A DNA stretch of 64,000 nt, from contig NZ_CP186925.1 of the NCBI RefSeq assembly GCF_049562855.1, forward strand, positions 2,728,001 to 2,792,000, written 5' to 3'. Below, piece by piece: positions 14,262-22,403 of the stretch. A model generated the notes under the pieces. That model worked only from the letters and a program-made list of their open reading frames with translations, did not search any database and was not told the DNA's origin. Position 1 is the first letter of the stretch. Every line of letters begins with the position of its first letter. The translations under genes were made by a program, and so were the position numbers. The stretch is from Ruminococcus_C callidus. Its GTDB lineage: Bacteria; Bacillota; Clostridia; Oscillospirales; Ruminococcaceae.

Positions 14262-16676
14262 TTATTTTACCACAAAATTCACAAGTTTCTTTGGTACATA
14301 TATTTGCTTTATGATTGTTTTCCCTGCGGTAGCTTCCATTATTTTTGTATCTGCCGCAGCCTGCTCCAGAACGGCTTCCTTTTCCGCATCTGCCGGAATA
14401 TTCATTTTGGTCTTGACCTTGCCGTTGATCTGTACCACGATCTCGATCATATCATCCACGCACAGAGCCTCGTCATAAGTCACCCATTCCTGTTCGCTGA
14501 GCACGCCTTCACAGCCGATCAGCTGATACAGTTCCTCAGAAACGTGCGGTGCAAACGGATACAGCAGTACCAGCAGATCGCGGAATTCCTTTCTGGTGAT
14601 CGAACCTGCATCGTAAATGTCATTCAGCAGTGTCATCATGGCAGCGATCGCGGTATTGAACTTCATGGATTCAATATCCTCGGAAACCTTCTTAATGGTC
14701 TTGTGCATCTTGGAACGCAGTGCATCGCTGTAGCTGTCGCTGTCTGTTACCTTATCCTGCAATGCCCAGATACGGTCTACAAAACGCTTGCAGCCCTTGA
14801 CGCTGCTGTCGCTCCACGGAGCAGCCTTTTCATAGTCGCCCATGAACAGCACGTACAGACGCAGCACGTCTGCACCGTAGACATCGACAACATCATTCGG
14901 GTCTACCACGTTGCCTCTGGACTTGGACATCTTTTCACCGTCCGGTCCGAGGATCAGCCCCTGTGCAGTACGCTTTGCATAGGGCTCCGAAGTCGGCACC
15001 AGATCCAGATCGTACAGGAACTTGTGCCAGAAACGGGAGTAGATCATATGGCGGGTCACGTGTTCCATACCGCCGTTGTACCAGTCAACCGGCATCCAGT
15101 ACTTCAGGGCTTCCTGCGATGCGAATTCCTTGTCGTTATGGGGATCACAGTAACGGAGGAAGTACCACGAAGAACCTGCCCACTGAGGCATAGTGTCGGT
15201 TTCCCGTCTTGCTGCCGCACCGCACTTCGGGCACTTGCAGTTGACGAACGATTCGATCTTTGCCAGCGGGCTTTCGCCGTCCTTGCCGGGTTCGAAATTC
15301 TCTACCGGCGGCAGACGCAGCGGCAGCTGGTCATAGGGTACCGGCACCATGCCGCACTTCGGGCAGTACACGATGGGGATCGGTTCGCCCCAGTAACGCT
15401 GACGGTTGAACGCCCAGTCCTTCATCTTGTACTGTACGCCCTTTTCGCCGCAGCCCTTTTCTGCCAGCACTTCCAGCATCTTCGCAATGGCATCTTTCTT
15501 GTTGGTGATGCCGTTGAGGATACCGGAGTTCACCATTTCACCGTCACCGGTATAGGCTTCCTTAGAGATGTCGCCGCCCTTGATGACTTCGATAATATCG
15601 ATGCCGAACTTCTTGGCGAAATCATAGTCACGGGTATCGTGTGCCGGCACTGCCATAATGGCACCGGTACCATAACCCATCATAACATAGTCGGAAATGT
15701 AGATCGGAATCTCCTTGCCGGTAACAGGATTGATGCCGGTCAGTCCGTCGATCTTGACACCAGTCTTATCCTTTACCAACTGTGTCCGTTCAAACTCGCT
15801 CTTTTTCGCACATTCCGTTTTGTATGCGTCCAGTTCTGCAATATTGGCAATGCTGTCGCGGTACTTCTGAATGATCGGGTGCTCCGGAGCAATAACCATA
15901 AAGGTGACACCGTACAGGGTATCCGGACGGGTGGTATAGATCCGCAGCTTTTCGTCTGCGTGTTCCTTGACAGCGAAGTTGACAAATGCACCGGTAGACT
16001 TGCCGATCCAGTTCTGCTGCTGGAGTTTGACATTCGGCAGATAGTCCACTTCTTCCAGACCCTGCAGCAGCTTGTCTGCATACTCGGTGATCCGCAGATA
16101 CCAGACTTCCTTGGTCTTCTGGACGATCTCGCTGTGACAAATGTCGCACTTGCCGCCCTGTGAGTCCTCGTTGGACAGGACTACCTTACAGCTGGGGCAG
16201 TAGTTGACCAGTGTCTTGTCGCGGAATGCCAGTCCCTTTTCGAACATCTTCAGGAAGATCCACTGTGTCCACTTGTAGTATTTTTCGTCAGTGGTATCGA
16301 TCACTCTCGACCAGTCGAAAGAGAAGCCGACACGCTTGAGTTGTCCGGTGAATTTGACGATATTGTCATCGGTGACCTTCCGCGGGTGTACGCCGGTCTT
16401 GATCGCGGTATTCTCTGTCGGCAGACCATAAGCATCGAAGCCGATAGGAAACAGCACGTTGTAGCCCTGCATGCGGCGTTTCCGGCTGACAACTTCCAGA
16501 CCGGAATATGCCTTGATGTGTCCGACATGCATGCCGTGACCGGAGGGATACGGGAACTCTACCAGTGCGTAGAACTTCGGCTTGGTGTGATCCTCGCTCG
16601 CACGGAACGAGCCGTGCTCTTCCCAATACTTCTGCCACTTTGGTTCGACAGAGGCAAAATCATATTTGTTGCTCAT
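14262..16676 (-). CDS. leuS: Leucyl-tRNA synthetase
   Basis: Charges tRNA-Leu. 804 residues, normal bacterial length. The class I HIGH motif is in FPYPSGHGMHVGH and KMSKS in GEKMSKSRGNVV. The inserted editing domain includes YTTRPDTLYGVTFMVIAPEHP and GTGAIMAVPAHDTRDYDFAKKF. Zinc-type cysteines are visible (CPSCKVVLSNEDSQGGKCDIC; CPKCGMVPVPY; CKCPKCGAAARRETD). The C-terminal anticodon domain ends in VPKKLVNFVVK. It follows a small membrane protein gene by 26 bases. No clear T-box leader is visible directly upstream. Confidence 0.97.
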   Translation of the reverse strand: MSNKYDFASVEPKWQKYWEEHGSFRASEDHTKPKFYALVEFPYPSGHGMHVGHIKAYSGLEVVSRKRRMQGYNVLFPIGFDAYGLPTENTAIKTGVHPRKVTDDNIVKFTGQLKRVGFSFDWSRVIDTTDEKYYKWTQWIFLKMFEKGLAFRDKTLVNYCPSCKVVLSNEDSQGGKCDICHSEIVQKTKEVWYLRITEYADKLLQGLEEVDYLPNVKLQQQNWIGKSTGAFVNFAVKEHADEKLRIYTTRPDTLYGVTFMVIAPEHPIIQKYRDSIANIAELDAYKTECAKKSEFERTQLVKDKTGVKIDGLTGINPVTGKEIPIYISDYVMMGYGTGAIMAVPAHDTRDYDFAKKFGIDIIEVIKGGDISKEAYTGDGEMVNSGILNGITNKKDAIAKMLEVLAEKGCGEKGVQYKMKDWAFNRQRYWGEPIPIVYCPKCGMVPVPYDQLPLRLPPVENFEPGKDGESPLAKIESFVNCKCPKCGAAARRETDTMPQWAGSSWYFLRYCDPHNDKEFASQEALKYWMPVDWYNGGMEHVTRHMIYSRFWHKFLYDLDLVPTSEPYAKRTAQGLILGPDGEKMSKSRGNVVDPNDVVDVYGADVLRLYVLFMGDYEKAAPWSDSSVKGCKRFVDRIWALQDKVTDSDSYSDALRSKMHKTIKKVSEDIESMKFNTAIAAMMTLLNDIYDAGSITRKEFRDLLVLLYPFAPHVSEELYQLIGCEGVLSEQEWVTYDEALCVDDMIEIVVQINGKVKTKMNIPADAEKEAVLEQAAADTKIMEATAGKTIIKQIYVPKKLVNFVVK

Positions 16677-16702
16677 GTATTTATCATTCCTTTGAATATA
16701 AT

Positions 16703-17029
16703 TTACTTACCGAAAAATGCCTTGACATTCTTTTCAAACACCAGCACGGCTGCTGCACCCAGATCCAGCAGTCCTTCCAGCAGATAGATCCACTGGCTGC
16801 CCAGATTGCTGATATTGCTCCCCACATGCATCAGGAACATCAGTGCCAGAAAAACGGCGACAATGTAATTGATGTAGGGAACGCGGTTCAGCATCAGCAC
16901 CAATGCCACAACGCTTACAATCAGCATCACCAGATTCGACATGCTGAACCCCAAAATCAGGTTCAGAGCACCCTTGATGATAAGATACAGTCCGATCCCG
17001 AATACCCATTTTCTTCCTGTGGTTTCCAT
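16703..17029 (-). CDS. Small membrane protein, unknown function
   Basis: About 108 residues starting METTGRKWVFGIGLYLIIKG. Three to four hydrophobic segments (GLYLIIKGALNLILGF; LVMLIVSVVALVLMLN; YINYIVAVFLALMFLM; WIYLLEGLLDLGAAAVLVF) and a short basic tail fit an integral membrane protein. ATG 17029 has AAAGGA 9 bases upstream. I do not recognise a family with confidence. It lies between rsfS and leuS on the same strand. Confidence 0.65.
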   Translation of the reverse strand: METTGRKWVFGIGLYLIIKGALNLILGFSMSNLVMLIVSVVALVLMLNRVPYINYIVAVFLALMFLMHVGSNISNLGSQWIYLLEGLLDLGAAAVLVFEKNVKAFFGK

Positions 17030-17063
17030 GATACCAAATCCTTTCCTGTTGTGCGGTATGCTC

Positions 17064-17435
17064 TTACGCAATGCCGTTTGGCTTTGTCCACTGAGAAATG
17101 TCTACCGGTTCCCCGTCTGCCCACAGACGTTCCAGCTGGTAGAATTCCCGTGTGTCCTTGCAGAACACGTGTACGATAATATCGGCATAGTCCAGCACCA
17201 CCCAGTTGGAGCCGTTTCCGCGGCCCTCGCGGTGCAGCGGTTCTACGCCTTTTTCCGACAGCTGATATTCCACTTCATCTGCCAGTGTCCGTGTGTGGGT
17301 GGTACTGGTACCATTGGCGATAATGAAGTAATCACCCAGAATGGTCAGGTCATGCACCCGAAGCACCTGAATATCTTCGGCACGCTTGCTGTCCAGTGCT
17401 TTTACAATGATTTCCAAAATTTCCTGCTGCGTCAT
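17064..17435 (-). CDS. rsfS: Ribosomal silencing factor RsfS
   Basis: Binds ribosomal protein L14 and blocks subunit joining in starvation (family knowledge). 123 residues. Visible are MTQQEILEIIVKALDSKRAEDIQVLRV, DYFIIANGTSTTHTRTLADEVE and the conserved GNGSNWVVLDYADIIVHVFCKDTREFYQLERLW. ATG 17435 with GAAAGGA upstream replaces the longer frame, whose extra 42 residues read the end of the LCP gene in another phase. It closes the yhbY-nadD-yqeK-lcp-rsfS run typical of Firmicutes. Confidence 0.95.
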   Translation of the reverse strand: MTQQEILEIIVKALDSKRAEDIQVLRVHDLTILGDYFIIANGTSTTHTRTLADEVEYQLSEKGVEPLHREGRGNGSNWVVLDYADIIVHVFCKDTREFYQLERLWADGEPVDISQWTKPNGIA

Positions 17436-17454
17436 ATTTGTTCCTTTCTCATTC

Positions 17455-18699
17455 TTATTGTGCTCCGTCATTGCTGTCGCCCTTGTTGATGTCGCCGAGA
17501 TTTTCCTGTGTGTCATCATAATCTCTTGCCAGATACTCGCCCTCCGGCACCAGTTCCACAATGGTGCTTTCCTCCGGATAGATCTCGTTCTGATAGGGGC
17601 GGAAATACTGGTTCAGCAGATCCACAGTTGCAGACTTGTGAATAGAATACACCGACTGGGAAGAGCCGTCCCCCGGATAGTAAGTTGCTCCTTCTCCCGG
17701 CACCATAAACACGTTGACATTGTCCATAGTCAGACGCTGTGAGGCAAAGTCTGCCACCATGCTGATCTGTTCCAGCGACAGATCGGTAGCGATCCACTGA
17801 TTCTTATAGATCTTCTGCATGGCACTCATCAGTTCCGTCTGGCTCATGTTCAGCATTTTCTCCATTGCTGCTGCAAGGAAGATCCGCTGTGCCTTAACAC
17901 GTCCGATGTCCCCTTCGGCATAGCCGTGGCGGAACCGGACAAACCATTCGGACTGCTGACCGTTCAGAGTCTGTTCTCCTGCCGGCAGGATCTTATCTGC
18001 TTCATAGGTGATCTGCTCCGGCAGCGTAATGGGAATGCCGCCGACAGAATCCACGATATTGGCAATATCCACGCAGTTCAGTTTCACATAAGCATCGACA
18101 TAGATGCAGAAGTTTTCCTGAATGGCATTGACCACACGCTGGATCGGTGTTACACCAGTTTCCTGTCCGCTGTGATAAATGCTGTTGAACTTTGTGGTGG
18201 AATAGGAAGCATAATCCGGCATGTAGGAGTCACGGGGAATTTGCAGAATGTTCATGCTGCCTGCTATCAGGTCGAACTGCAATACCCAGTCTACATCAGA
18301 CAATTCGCCGCTTTCGTCCATGCCCAGAAACAGGATGGTATACTGTCCCTCAATGGTCTGCTCCAAATCCAATCCGTCATTTACATCCGAATCCAGATCG
18401 CTTTTCAGGTTCAGTGCCGCATCGTTAGAGTCCACCTTTGCCAGCGTACCCTCCTTATCTACCAGCGGCTGCCACAGTTTCCAGTACTTCATGATCGAAA
18501 CCTGCTGGGTGGTCAAGGTCGTTCCTTCCAGCTTTTTAAAGTTGATGATCGGTGCATTCAGGACCATCAGCAGGATCAGCACAACGCTGACTATGATTGC
18601 CGCAATCATAACAGCAATATCCCGCGGGCTGTTTTTCTTTCGTTTTCTGGGGGCATAGTAGCCGTGTTCATCTGAGTAGTTTTTTCTGCTCATCTGCAA
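17455..18699 (-). CDS. LytR-CpsA-Psr (LCP) family cell-wall ligase
   Basis: Extracytoplasmic enzyme that attaches anionic or capsular polymers to peptidoglycan (family knowledge). About 414 residues: a short basic cytoplasmic N-terminus (YYAPRKRKKNSPRD), one membrane helix at about residues 28-48, then the LCP domain with YTILFLGMDESG, the conserved Arg segment LQIPRDSYMP, KFNSIYHSG, and VDSVGGIPITLPE ... RFRHGYAEGDIGRVKAQRIFLAA. The C-terminus is acidic. TTG at 18699 has AAGG 7 bases upstream; ATG at 18693 is the alternative start. It follows yqeK with a 3-base gap. Confidence 0.92.
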   Translation of the reverse strand: MQMSRKNYSDEHGYYAPRKRKKNSPRDIAVMIAAIIVSVVLILLMVLNAPIINFKKLEGTTLTTQQVSIMKYWKLWQPLVDKEGTLAKVDSNDAALNLKSDLDSDVNDGLDLEQTIEGQYTILFLGMDESGELSDVDWVLQFDLIAGSMNILQIPRDSYMPDYASYSTTKFNSIYHSGQETGVTPIQRVVNAIQENFCIYVDAYVKLNCVDIANIVDSVGGIPITLPEQITYEADKILPAGEQTLNGQQSEWFVRFRHGYAEGDIGRVKAQRIFLAAAMEKMLNMSQTELMSAMQKIYKNQWIATDLSLEQISMVADFASQRLTMDNVNVFMVPGEGATYYPGDGSSQSVYSIHKSATVDLLNQYFRPYQNEIYPEESTIVELVPEGEYLARDYDDTQENLGDINKGDSNDGAQ

Positions 18700-18702
18700 T
18701 AA

Positions 18703-19287
18703 TCATCCTTCCTGCTGTTGCAGCTCCGTTAAAACTTCGTTGTAGGCTTCTACTGTGTGATGCGGGATCAGTGCTTCCCGCCGCACCAGCTTTATCAGGG
18801 AATATTTCAGGGCATATGCCATGCCTGCATTGAGGCTTTCTGCTGCCTTTTCCCGCATCACGTCCACATCGGGATAATCCCGTTCCGCAGAGATCATATC
18901 TGCCAGATAGACGATCTTTTCCAGATTGGACATGCCGGCTCTGCCCACGGTGTGAAACCGTACTGCATGCAGCACATCTTCATCAGTCACACCGAATTTC
19001 GTCCGCAGCAGCTCCGCACCGGCGATGCCGTGCCAGACCTTGAATGCCTTGCGTTCTTCCATGCACACGTCCATAGAGGACTGCATCATCAGCGTGTACT
19101 GTACGTCTTCCGGTTCTTCCTTGCAAATATCGTGTACCAGACCGGCAAAACGGGCGGTTTCCACATCTGTGCCGCCGAATTTCTTTGCCAGCATCACACT
19201 GGCCTCCGAAACATTTTTGGAATGGATATAGCGTTTTTGCGAAAGACGGGCTTTCAGATACTCGTCATATTGCTCCAGTGACTCCAT
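18703..19287 (-). CDS. yqeK: YqeK, HD-domain nucleotide hydrolase
   Basis: 194-residue HD-family protein. The metal motif is in FAGLVHDICKEEP (His-Asp), preceded by RYIHSKNVSEASVMLAKKFG and followed by VWHGIAGAELLRTKFG and AVRFHTVGRAGMSNLEKIVYLADMIS, which carry the remaining His and Asp ligands. YqeK proteins hydrolyse diadenosine tetraphosphate symmetrically (family knowledge). It lies between nadD and the LCP gene, its usual place, 32 bases after nadD. Confidence 0.94.
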   Translation of the reverse strand: MESLEQYDEYLKARLSQKRYIHSKNVSEASVMLAKKFGGTDVETARFAGLVHDICKEEPEDVQYTLMMQSSMDVCMEERKAFKVWHGIAGAELLRTKFGVTDEDVLHAVRFHTVGRAGMSNLEKIVYLADMISAERDYPDVDVMREKAAESLNAGMAYALKYSLIKLVRREALIPHHTVEAYNEVLTELQQQEG

Positions 19288-19319
19288 GAAAAATGTGAGC
19301 TCCTTTCCTCGGGAACATC

Positions 19320-19919
19320 TTATGCATATAAATTATGAGATACTATATATTGTACTACTTTTTGCGGTAAATAGCAAGAAAAATCTGCATGATTTTTTCG
19401 ATTCCTGCGAATTTTTGTAGAAGATACCGTGCAAACCTCAGCAGGACACAAAAAAATTTTGCCATATTGCAATAAAAATGCTCTCTGTGCCTCCAGTTCC
19501 GCCATGTCCCCGTCCATGCGGGACACCACGCCCAGTGCTGCCATTTCCAGAATCTCTTGCCAGCAGTGCCACTTCGGAAATGACAGGAACATATCGCTGC
19601 CCACCAGCAGCACCAGTTCTGCTTCGGGATACCGGTTCCGGAACAGCCGCACGGTGTCCACGGTATAGCTGACACCGGCACGTTCCAGTTCGCAGCCGTC
19701 TACCGTGCAAAAGGGCAGCGTTTCCGCCGCCAGACGGCACATCGCCAGACGGTCTGCACCGGAAGCCATGTCCGGATTCTGCTGCTTGAACGGCGACACA
19801 TTGGCGGGGATCAGCACCACCTGATCCAGCCCCAGACTTTCCCTGGCAGTCTGTGCCAGATGCAGGTGCCCGTTGTGAATGGGGTTAAAGCTGCCGCCAA
19901 ACAATCCGATTCGCTGCAT
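19320..19919 (-). CDS. nadD: Nicotinate-nucleotide adenylyltransferase
   Basis: Converts nicotinate mononucleotide to deamido-NAD. 199 residues. The nucleotidyltransferase motif GLFGGSFNPIHNGHLHLAQ carries the HxGH signature. VLIPANVSPFK, LLVGSDMFLSFPKW and VSSTKIRRN (the ISSTxIR motif, here VSSTKIR) follow. The start overlaps the yhbY stop by one base. Downstream are yqeK and the LCP gene. Confidence 0.95.
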   Translation of the reverse strand: MQRIGLFGGSFNPIHNGHLHLAQTARESLGLDQVVLIPANVSPFKQQNPDMASGADRLAMCRLAAETLPFCTVDGCELERAGVSYTVDTVRLFRNRYPEAELVLLVGSDMFLSFPKWHCWQEILEMAALGVVSRMDGDMAELEAQRAFLLQYGKIFLCPAEVCTVSSTKIRRNRKNHADFSCYLPQKVVQYIVSHNLYA

Positions 19920-20206
19920 CAGAATTTAATGACCGGTTCTTTCGGATTCCGCTTGAACAGAACCAGCCGGCTGCCGATGACCTGTACCACATCGGATTCC
20001 GTCTTTTCCGACAGTTCCTCTGCGGCTTCACGGGCACTCAGCGGACAGTTGTCCAGTACGTGGATCTTGATGAGTTCCCGTTTCCGCAGAGCATCGCTGA
20101 CCTGCTGCACCAGTGTATCGCTGATACCGCCTTTTCCCACCTGAAAAATGGTTTCGTATGTGCTGGCGATGCCCCGCAGAGTCGCCCGTTGTTTACTTGT
20201 CAACAT
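19919..20206 (-). CDS. yhbY: YhbY-type CRM-domain RNA-binding protein
   Basis: 95 residues: MLTSKQRATLRGIASTYETIFQVGKGGISDTLVQQVSDALRKRELIKIHVL, with the GKGG loop of the CRM fold, ending VVQVIGSRLVLFKRNPKEP. The protein associates with the large ribosomal subunit precursor (family knowledge). ATG 20206 is chosen over TTG 20209 because AAGGAG is 8 bases upstream. It is the first gene of the yhbY-nadD-yqeK-lcp-rsfS run and lies 37 bases after rdgB. Confidence 0.93.
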   Translation of the reverse strand: MLTSKQRATLRGIASTYETIFQVGKGGISDTLVQQVSDALRKRELIKIHVLDNCPLSAREAAEELSEKTESDVVQVIGSRLVLFKRNPKEPVIKF

Positions 20207-20243
20207 CAATTTTTCTCCTTAATCATTTTTATGAGCTTTGAAT

Positions 20244-20828
20244 TTATAAAGTTTTGAAAAAATCTTCCAGCTGTTCCAACGCCTTGCCGCGGTGGCTGAT
20301 CTGGTTCTTCTCTGCATCAGTCATTTCTGCCATGGTCTGTTCGCCTACGCAGAAAACCGGATCATAGCCGAAGCCGTTTTCCCCTCTGGGAGAAGTTCCG
20401 ATCACACCCTCGCAAACGCCGGAGAAGAACTGCTCCTCCCCTGCCGCATTCACATAGCACAGCACGCACTGGAACCGTGCAGTGCGTTTTTCTGCGGGAG
20501 TGTCTTTCAGCAGTTCCAGCAGCTTTTCGCAACGCTGGGCATCAGTGGCATTTTCGCCGGCAAACCGGTGCGAGTATACCCCTGGTGCTCCGTCCAGTGC
20601 GTCTACCAGCAGTCCGCTGTCATCTGCAATGACGGCACAGTGCAGGGCTTCGTGAACCGCATGGGCTTTCAGTGCTGCATTCTCTGCAAAGGTAGTGCCG
20701 GTTTCTTCTACTTCCGCATCAAAGCCGGCTTCTTTCTGGGAAACTGCGTCCAGCCCGAAGGGGGCAAGGATCGCACGGATCTCCCGCAGCTTTCCGGCGT
20801 TATTCGATGCAATGACAATCTTCTTCAT
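20244..20828 (-). CDS. rdgB: XTP/dITP pyrophosphatase (RdgB/HAM1)
   Basis: House-cleaning enzyme that removes non-canonical purine nucleotides. 194 residues. Visible are IVIASNNAGKLREIRAIL, ETGTTFAENAALKA, the catalytic VIADDSGLLVDALDGAPGVYSHRFAG, the SPRGENGFGYDPVF loop and the C-terminal ISHRGKALEQL. The ATG overlaps the ftsY stop by 4 bases, so the two are coupled. Confidence 0.95.
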   Translation of the reverse strand: MKKIVIASNNAGKLREIRAILAPFGLDAVSQKEAGFDAEVEETGTTFAENAALKAHAVHEALHCAVIADDSGLLVDALDGAPGVYSHRFAGENATDAQRCEKLLELLKDTPAEKRTARFQCVLCYVNAAGEEQFFSGVCEGVIGTSPRGENGFGYDPVFCVGEQTMAEMTDAEKNQISHRGKALEQLEDFFKTL

Positions 20829-22336
20829 AGTGATTCCTCCGTAGGTTCAAACAGGGCACGGACAAAATCCTGTGCGTGGAACGGCTGGAGATCGTCGATC
20901 TTTTCGCCCACGCCGATCAGCTTCACCGGAATGCCCAGTTCGTTGCGAATGGATACGATGATACCGCCCTTGGCAGTACCGTCCAACTTGGTCAGCACAA
21001 TGCCGGAAATGTCTGCCACTTCCTGAAACAGCCGTGCCTGATTGACTGCGTTCTGTCCGGTGGTAGCGTCCAGTACCAGCAGGATTTCCCGATGGCAGCC
21101 CTCTGCCTTGGTTTCGATGATGCGGTTGATCTTCGCCAGCTCCTGCATCAGATTCTTCTTGTTGTGCAGCCGTCCGGCGGTGTCGCAGATCAGCACGTCA
21201 CAGCCCCGTGCCTTGGCGGCATCAATGGCATCATACACCACCGATGCAGGGTCAGAGCCCTCTGCATGCTTGACGATGTCCACGCCGGCACGCTGTGTCC
21301 AGACTTCCAGCTGATCAATTGCCGCAGCACGGAATGTATCCGCCGCAGCCACCAGCACCTTTTTGCCCTCGCCTTTCAGCTGGTGGCAAAGCTTGCCGAT
21401 CGTGGTCGTCTTTCCGGCACCGTTGACACCAATTACCATGACAATGGTAGGCTGGGTGGGATATTCCAGTGTCTGGTCCTCACCCAGCATCTCACCGATG
21501 ATCTCCTGAATCATGCCCATGATCTCCTGCGGATCCTTGACACCCCGTTCCTTGACGCGTTTCCGCAGGGTTTCACAGATCTGTACAGAAGTTTCCGGTC
21601 CCAGATCGCTGGTAATCATGGTTTCTTCCAACTCATCAAACAGATCGTCGTCGATCTTGGTAAAGCCGCCCAGCACCTGCTGCATACGGGAAACCATTGC
21701 GTCCTTGGTCTTTCGCAGACCGTCCCGAATCTTCGCAAAAAAGCCCTTTTTCTTTTCGGGTTCTGCTTCTTCCGGATCGGATTTTTCTGTCAGTTCTGCT
21801 TCTGGTTCCGCTGCTTCTTCTGATTCCGGTTCAACTGTTTCTGCCGGTTCCGTTTCTGATTCTGTTTCTGCTTCCTGTTCGGGTTCTTCAACAGGCTCTA
21901 CTTCTTCCGGTTCTTCTGCTTCGGGTTCAGTTTCTTCCTCCGGTTCAGTTTCTTCCTCCGGTTCGGTTTCTTCCTCCGGTTCGGTTTCTTCCTCCGGTTC
22001 GGTTTCTTCCTCCGGTTCTGCCTTTTCTTCGTTTTTCAAAATGCCGGCAGCTTCCAGAGCCGCCTGCCGTGCCAACGCAATTGCAGCCTGATGCTGTTCG
22101 GATTCCTCCACAACTTCCTGTGCGGCAAGGCGAGCCTTTTCGATCTCGTCCTGCTCCTGTGCCGCCAAGTCATTGAGGGCAGCCGCGGCAATGTCTTCTT
22201 CTGCTTCTGCATCAGCCGTTTCCGCAATCTGTTCCTCCGGTTCCAGTACCGTTTCTTTCTCTGCCTGCTGCTTGTTCCGCCGCCAGAACGGTACGCCTTT
22301 TTCCTTGTTTTTATTTTTCTTTCCGAATAAGCCCAT
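20825..22336 (-). CDS. ftsY: Signal recognition particle receptor FtsY
   Basis: SRP receptor GTPase that docks ribosomes at the membrane. About 503 residues. The N-terminal ~200 residues form a charged A-domain, Glu-rich with about six copies of an EETEPE-type repeat (DNA about 21930-22020), longer than in many Firmicutes. The NG domain follows: GVNGAGKTTTIGKLC (P-loop), VAAADTFRAAAIDQLEVW, CDVLICDTAGRLHNKKNLMQEL, LTKLDGTAKGG and IGVGEKIDDLQPFHAQDFV. ATG 22336 has AAAGGA upstream; the longer frame adds 57 residues without a ribosome site. It lies directly downstream of smc, as in many Firmicutes. Confidence 0.95.
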   Translation of the reverse strand: MGLFGKKNKNKEKGVPFWRRNKQQAEKETVLEPEEQIAETADAEAEEDIAAAALNDLAAQEQDEIEKARLAAQEVVEESEQHQAAIALARQAALEAAGILKNEEKAEPEEETEPEEETEPEEETEPEEETEPEEETEPEAEEPEEVEPVEEPEQEAETESETEPAETVEPESEEAAEPEAELTEKSDPEEAEPEKKKGFFAKIRDGLRKTKDAMVSRMQQVLGGFTKIDDDLFDELEETMITSDLGPETSVQICETLRKRVKERGVKDPQEIMGMIQEIIGEMLGEDQTLEYPTQPTIVMVIGVNGAGKTTTIGKLCHQLKGEGKKVLVAAADTFRAAAIDQLEVWTQRAGVDIVKHAEGSDPASVVYDAIDAAKARGCDVLICDTAGRLHNKKNLMQELAKINRIIETKAEGCHREILLVLDATTGQNAVNQARLFQEVADISGIVLTKLDGTAKGGIIVSIRNELGIPVKLIGVGEKIDDLQPFHAQDFVRALFEPTEESL

Positions 22337-22365
22337 CTTACACCGATCCTTTCCTTGAAAGCATA

Positions 22366-22403
22366 GACATCGCCGTACAAAGCGGACTTTGTGCGGTATT
22401 GCC
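22366..22403. repeat. Family A short element, degenerate (38 bp)
   Basis: Arms CGCCGTACAAAG and CTTTGTGCGGTATTGCC, immediately followed by TTAT (22404-22407), whose TTA is the complement of the smc stop codon. The left flank does not match TTAT, so the duplication is lost or the left end has decayed. Confidence 0.55.

Noticed and set aside
14259..16163. A 634-codon open frame opposite leuS
   Set aside because: Shadow of leuS on the other strand; composition is of antisense type and leuS is certain.
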